Of a stretch of DNA of 8,303 nt, positions 6,726 to 8,303 are shown piece after piece. This stretch comes from CAZXYF01 sp964644705 (GTDB lineage: Bacteria > Planctomycetota > Brocadiia > SM23-32): positions 1-8,303 of the forward strand of contig CAZXYF010000138.1 in NCBI GenBank assembly GCA_964644705.1, written 5' to 3'. Under the pieces are notes generated by a model, which had not been told where the DNA came from, made no database searches, and saw only the letters and a list, made by a program, of their open reading frames with translations. Position 1 is the first letter of the stretch. Each line of letters begins with the position of its first letter. The translations under genes were made by a program, and so were the position numbers.

Positions 6726-8159
6726 ATGCCGACCGATGATAAGCCGAACATTCTTTTCATCCTGACCGACGACCAGCGTTTCGACACGATCAGGGCACTG
6801 GGCAATTCCGAAATTGAAACGCCCAATATAGACGAGCTCGTGAGTGAAGGGACAACATTCACTCACGCCTCAATTATGGGGGGGACTTCCCCCGCGGTAT
6901 GCATGCCCAGCCGGGGTATGATCATGACCGGGAGATATCTGTTTCGCCTCGAGGGAAATGGGCAAAACATCCCTCCCTCTCAAACCATGCTTCCGGAGAC
7001 GCTGGCTGAAACCGGCTATCACTGCCATCACGTCGGCAAATGGCACCAGGATGGCGCCTCGTTGAATCGCGGCTTTCACAGCGCTGAGCGGATTACTGGT
7101 CTGACGGATTGCTGGTACAAACAGTGCGGCGGCCACTGGAACGTACCACTGCACGATTACGATCCCACCGGAGAATATGCTAATGAAGACGCCTACATTC
7201 TGGCGGAGGACAAGCAAACGCGTTTACCCGTAGAGGCCGGGGTCGGTGGAGTGCATTCGAACGAACTATTTGTCGATTCCGCCGTGGATTTTCTGGACGA
7301 TTATCGGACCGCAAGCGGTCCCGTGGAGAACGGCGAGAGACCGTTTTTCATGTATCTCAGCTTTGTGGCCCCGCATGATCCACGACAGGCGCCGGATGAG
7401 TTTGAGGAGATGTATTCGAGCGAGAGCGTTCGCCTGCCCGACAATTTCATGCCGAAACACCCCTTCGACAACGGTGAGTTGACGGTCCGCGATGAGGCGT
7501 TGGAGGCCTGGCCACGTCGTCCCCACTCGATCCGACGACACATCGCCGATTACTACTCCCTGATCTCCCACACCGATGAGCAAATCGGCCGCGTTATCGA
7601 CCGTCTCAAAGAAATTGGGGAATACGATAACACCATCATCGTTCTCGCCGGAGACAATGGACTGGCAGTCGGGCAACACGGGTTGATGGGGAAACAGAGC
7701 CTCTACGATCACAGCATCCGCGTGCCCCTCATTTTCCGCGGGCCGGGGATTCCGCAGGACGTGCGGTCGGACAGCCTGTGTTATCTACTCGACATCTTTC
7801 CCACACTATGCGACATCACGGATACGGCCATCCCGAATTCGGTGGACGGCACAAGCCTTGTGTCCACCATGCACAATCCGGATCAACCCGTCCGATCGTC
7901 TCATTATTACGGCTACTGTTCCTGTCAGCGCGCCGTCCGGGATTCACAGTATAAACTCATCGAGTATGGCACGGACGAGGGCGCCATCACCCAGCTGTTC
8001 AACATGGAGGATGATCCGGACGAACTCAACAACCTGGCCGATCAACCCGAGCACTCCGAGAAGCTCCAGGAACTCCGCGAGAAAATGCGGGACTGGCGCC
8101 AGCGGAGCGGCGACACACGGCCTGACGAACAAAGTTTCTGGGACAGCGCAAGCCTGTAG
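6726..8159 (+). CDS. Sulfatase, type I (formylglycine-dependent), probable carbohydrate sulfatase
   Basis: A 477-residue S1-type sulfatase with the full canonical active site. Asp15-Asp16 (ILTDDQ) and Asp310-Asn311 (LAGDNG) bind the metal. C59-M-P-S-R63 with GMIMTGR completes the formylglycine signature. Lys105 and His107 lie in GKWH, His217 in APHDP, and Lys323 in MGKQS followed by YDHSIRVPLIF. The C-terminal block (CQRAVRDSQYKLIEY, LFNMEDDPDELNNLAD) is complete. It should remove sulfate esters from a sugar using water and the hydrated aldehyde of formylglycine; the position and sugar cannot be told. No signal peptide is present (MPTDDKPNILFIL starts directly at the first strand), so it is likely cytoplasmic and needs a cytoplasmic maturation enzyme encoded elsewhere. 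It starts 48 bp after the atypical sulfatase gene, probably in one operon, and the two differ at several catalytic positions, so they likely remove different groups. Its TAG stop lies inside the GTAG of a downstream repeat. Confidence 0.93.
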   Translation: MPTDDKPNILFILTDDQRFDTIRALGNSEIETPNIDELVSEGTTFTHASIMGGTSPAVCMPSRGMIMTGRYLFRLEGNGQNIPPSQTMLPETLAETGYHCHHVGKWHQDGASLNRGFHSAERITGLTDCWYKQCGGHWNVPLHDYDPTGEYANEDAYILAEDKQTRLPVEAGVGGVHSNELFVDSAVDFLDDYRTASGPVENGERPFFMYLSFVAPHDPRQAPDEFEEMYSSESVRLPDNFMPKHPFDNGELTVRDEALEAWPRRPHSIRRHIADYYSLISHTDEQIGRVIDRLKEIGEYDNTIIVLAGDNGLAVGQHGLMGKQSLYDHSIRVPLIFRGPGIPQDVRSDSLCYLLDIFPTLCDITDTAIPNSVDGTSLVSTMHNPDQPVRSSHYYGYCSCQRAVRDSQYKLIEYGTDEGAITQLFNMEDDPDELNNLADQPEHSEKLQELREKMRDWRQRSGDTRPDEQSFWDSASL

Positions 8160-8238
8160 CCCGGACAAGACCGATAACCCAAACCTCCGCGGACCTTCAG
8201 TCCGCTGCAACCCGGGCTGTAATCTGCCGGGCTTGTCC
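8156..8238. repeat. REP-like palindromic element with GTAG and alternative stems
   Basis: GTAG at 8156-8159 leads into AGCCCGG (8158-8164), which pairs with CCGGGCT at 8212-8218 and again at 8227-8233. GGACAAG (8163-8169) pairs with CTTGTCC (8232-8238). Inside lies a perfect 6-bp hairpin GCGGAC/GTCCGC (8189-8205, loop CTTCA). GTAG followed by a GC-rich palindrome is the layout of bacterial REP elements mobilised by RAYT transposases. It may also shield the 3' end of the sulfatase mRNA; there is no T-run, so it is not a classical terminator. Genome copy number is unknown from this window. Confidence 0.5.
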
Positions 8239-8269
8239 CTGCTGAGGCGTACTTCTGCACTACCCGAAG

Positions 8270-8303
8270 ATGCGCAAACAACGCGACAGGGCCTGGCGTG
8301 GTA
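8270..8303 (+). CDS. Possible 5' start of a further gene, cut by the window end
   Basis: An ATG at 8270 opens a frame reading MRKQRDRAWRG to the window edge, too short to judge. A basic start of the MRK-x-R type just after a REP-like element would suit a REP-associated tyrosine transposase, but this rests on position and eleven residues only, and no clear ribosome site precedes it. Confidence 0.2.
   Translation, partial: MRKQRDRAWRG

Noticed and set aside
8189..8205. GCGGAC/GTCCGC hairpin as an intrinsic terminator of the last gene
   Set aside because: No T-run follows on either strand; better explained as part of the REP-like element.
1..8303. CRISPR array, tRNA or rRNA
   Set aside because: No regularly spaced direct repeats and no tRNA- or rRNA-like stretch was seen on either strand.

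Overview
The window holds five large plus-strand genes and, between the second and third, a small minus-strand toxin-antitoxin remnant. The mix of (i) sulfatase-family enzymes next to poorly characterised glycosidase-like proteins, (ii) weak or absent Shine-Dalgarno sequences before most large genes, (iii) a PIN-toxin/antitoxin cassette and (iv) GTAG-type palindromic repeats fits a bacterium of the Planctomycetota-Verrucomicrobiota-Lentisphaerota/Kiritimatiellota group. That placement is an inference from gene content, not from a marker gene.

Layout. 1-159: leader with a perfect 7-bp inverted repeat. 160-1392: an (alpha/alpha)-barrel glycan-enzyme-like protein. 1534-3069: a five-bladed-propeller glycosidase-like protein (GH32/GH43 fold) with a C-terminal beta-sandwich. 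3070-3628: a more AT-rich gap carrying, on the minus strand, a good promoter, a VapC/PIN toxin reduced to its two ends, and an apparently intact antitoxin overlapping the toxin remnant by ATGA. 3629-5110: a protein of unknown family, probably a TIM-barrel glycosidase. 5166-6677 and 6726-8159: two sulfatase/alkaline-phosphatase-superfamily enzymes with C-M-P-S-R formylglycine sites. 8156-8238: REP-like palindromic element whose GTAG contains the stop codon of the last gene. 8270-8303: the first codons of a possible further gene.

Working hypothesis: the five large genes form a catabolic locus for a sulfated (or otherwise esterified) glycan. The two formylglycine enzymes would remove ester groups, and the propeller, TIM-barrel and alpha/alpha-barrel proteins would act on the sugar backbone or released oligosaccharides. 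None of the five shows a signal peptide, so the steps encoded here look cytoplasmic, acting on imported oligosaccharides. The last three genes are closely spaced (55 and 48 bp) and probably form one transcription unit. No transporter, regulator or formylglycine-generating enzyme is visible.

The most interesting points are the non-canonical active site of the first sulfatase-like enzyme (Asp-Gln/Asp-His metal set and a missing Lys/His pair, as in phosphonate monoester hydrolases), the internally deleted toxin with a surviving antitoxin, and the unassigned enzyme at 3629-5110.
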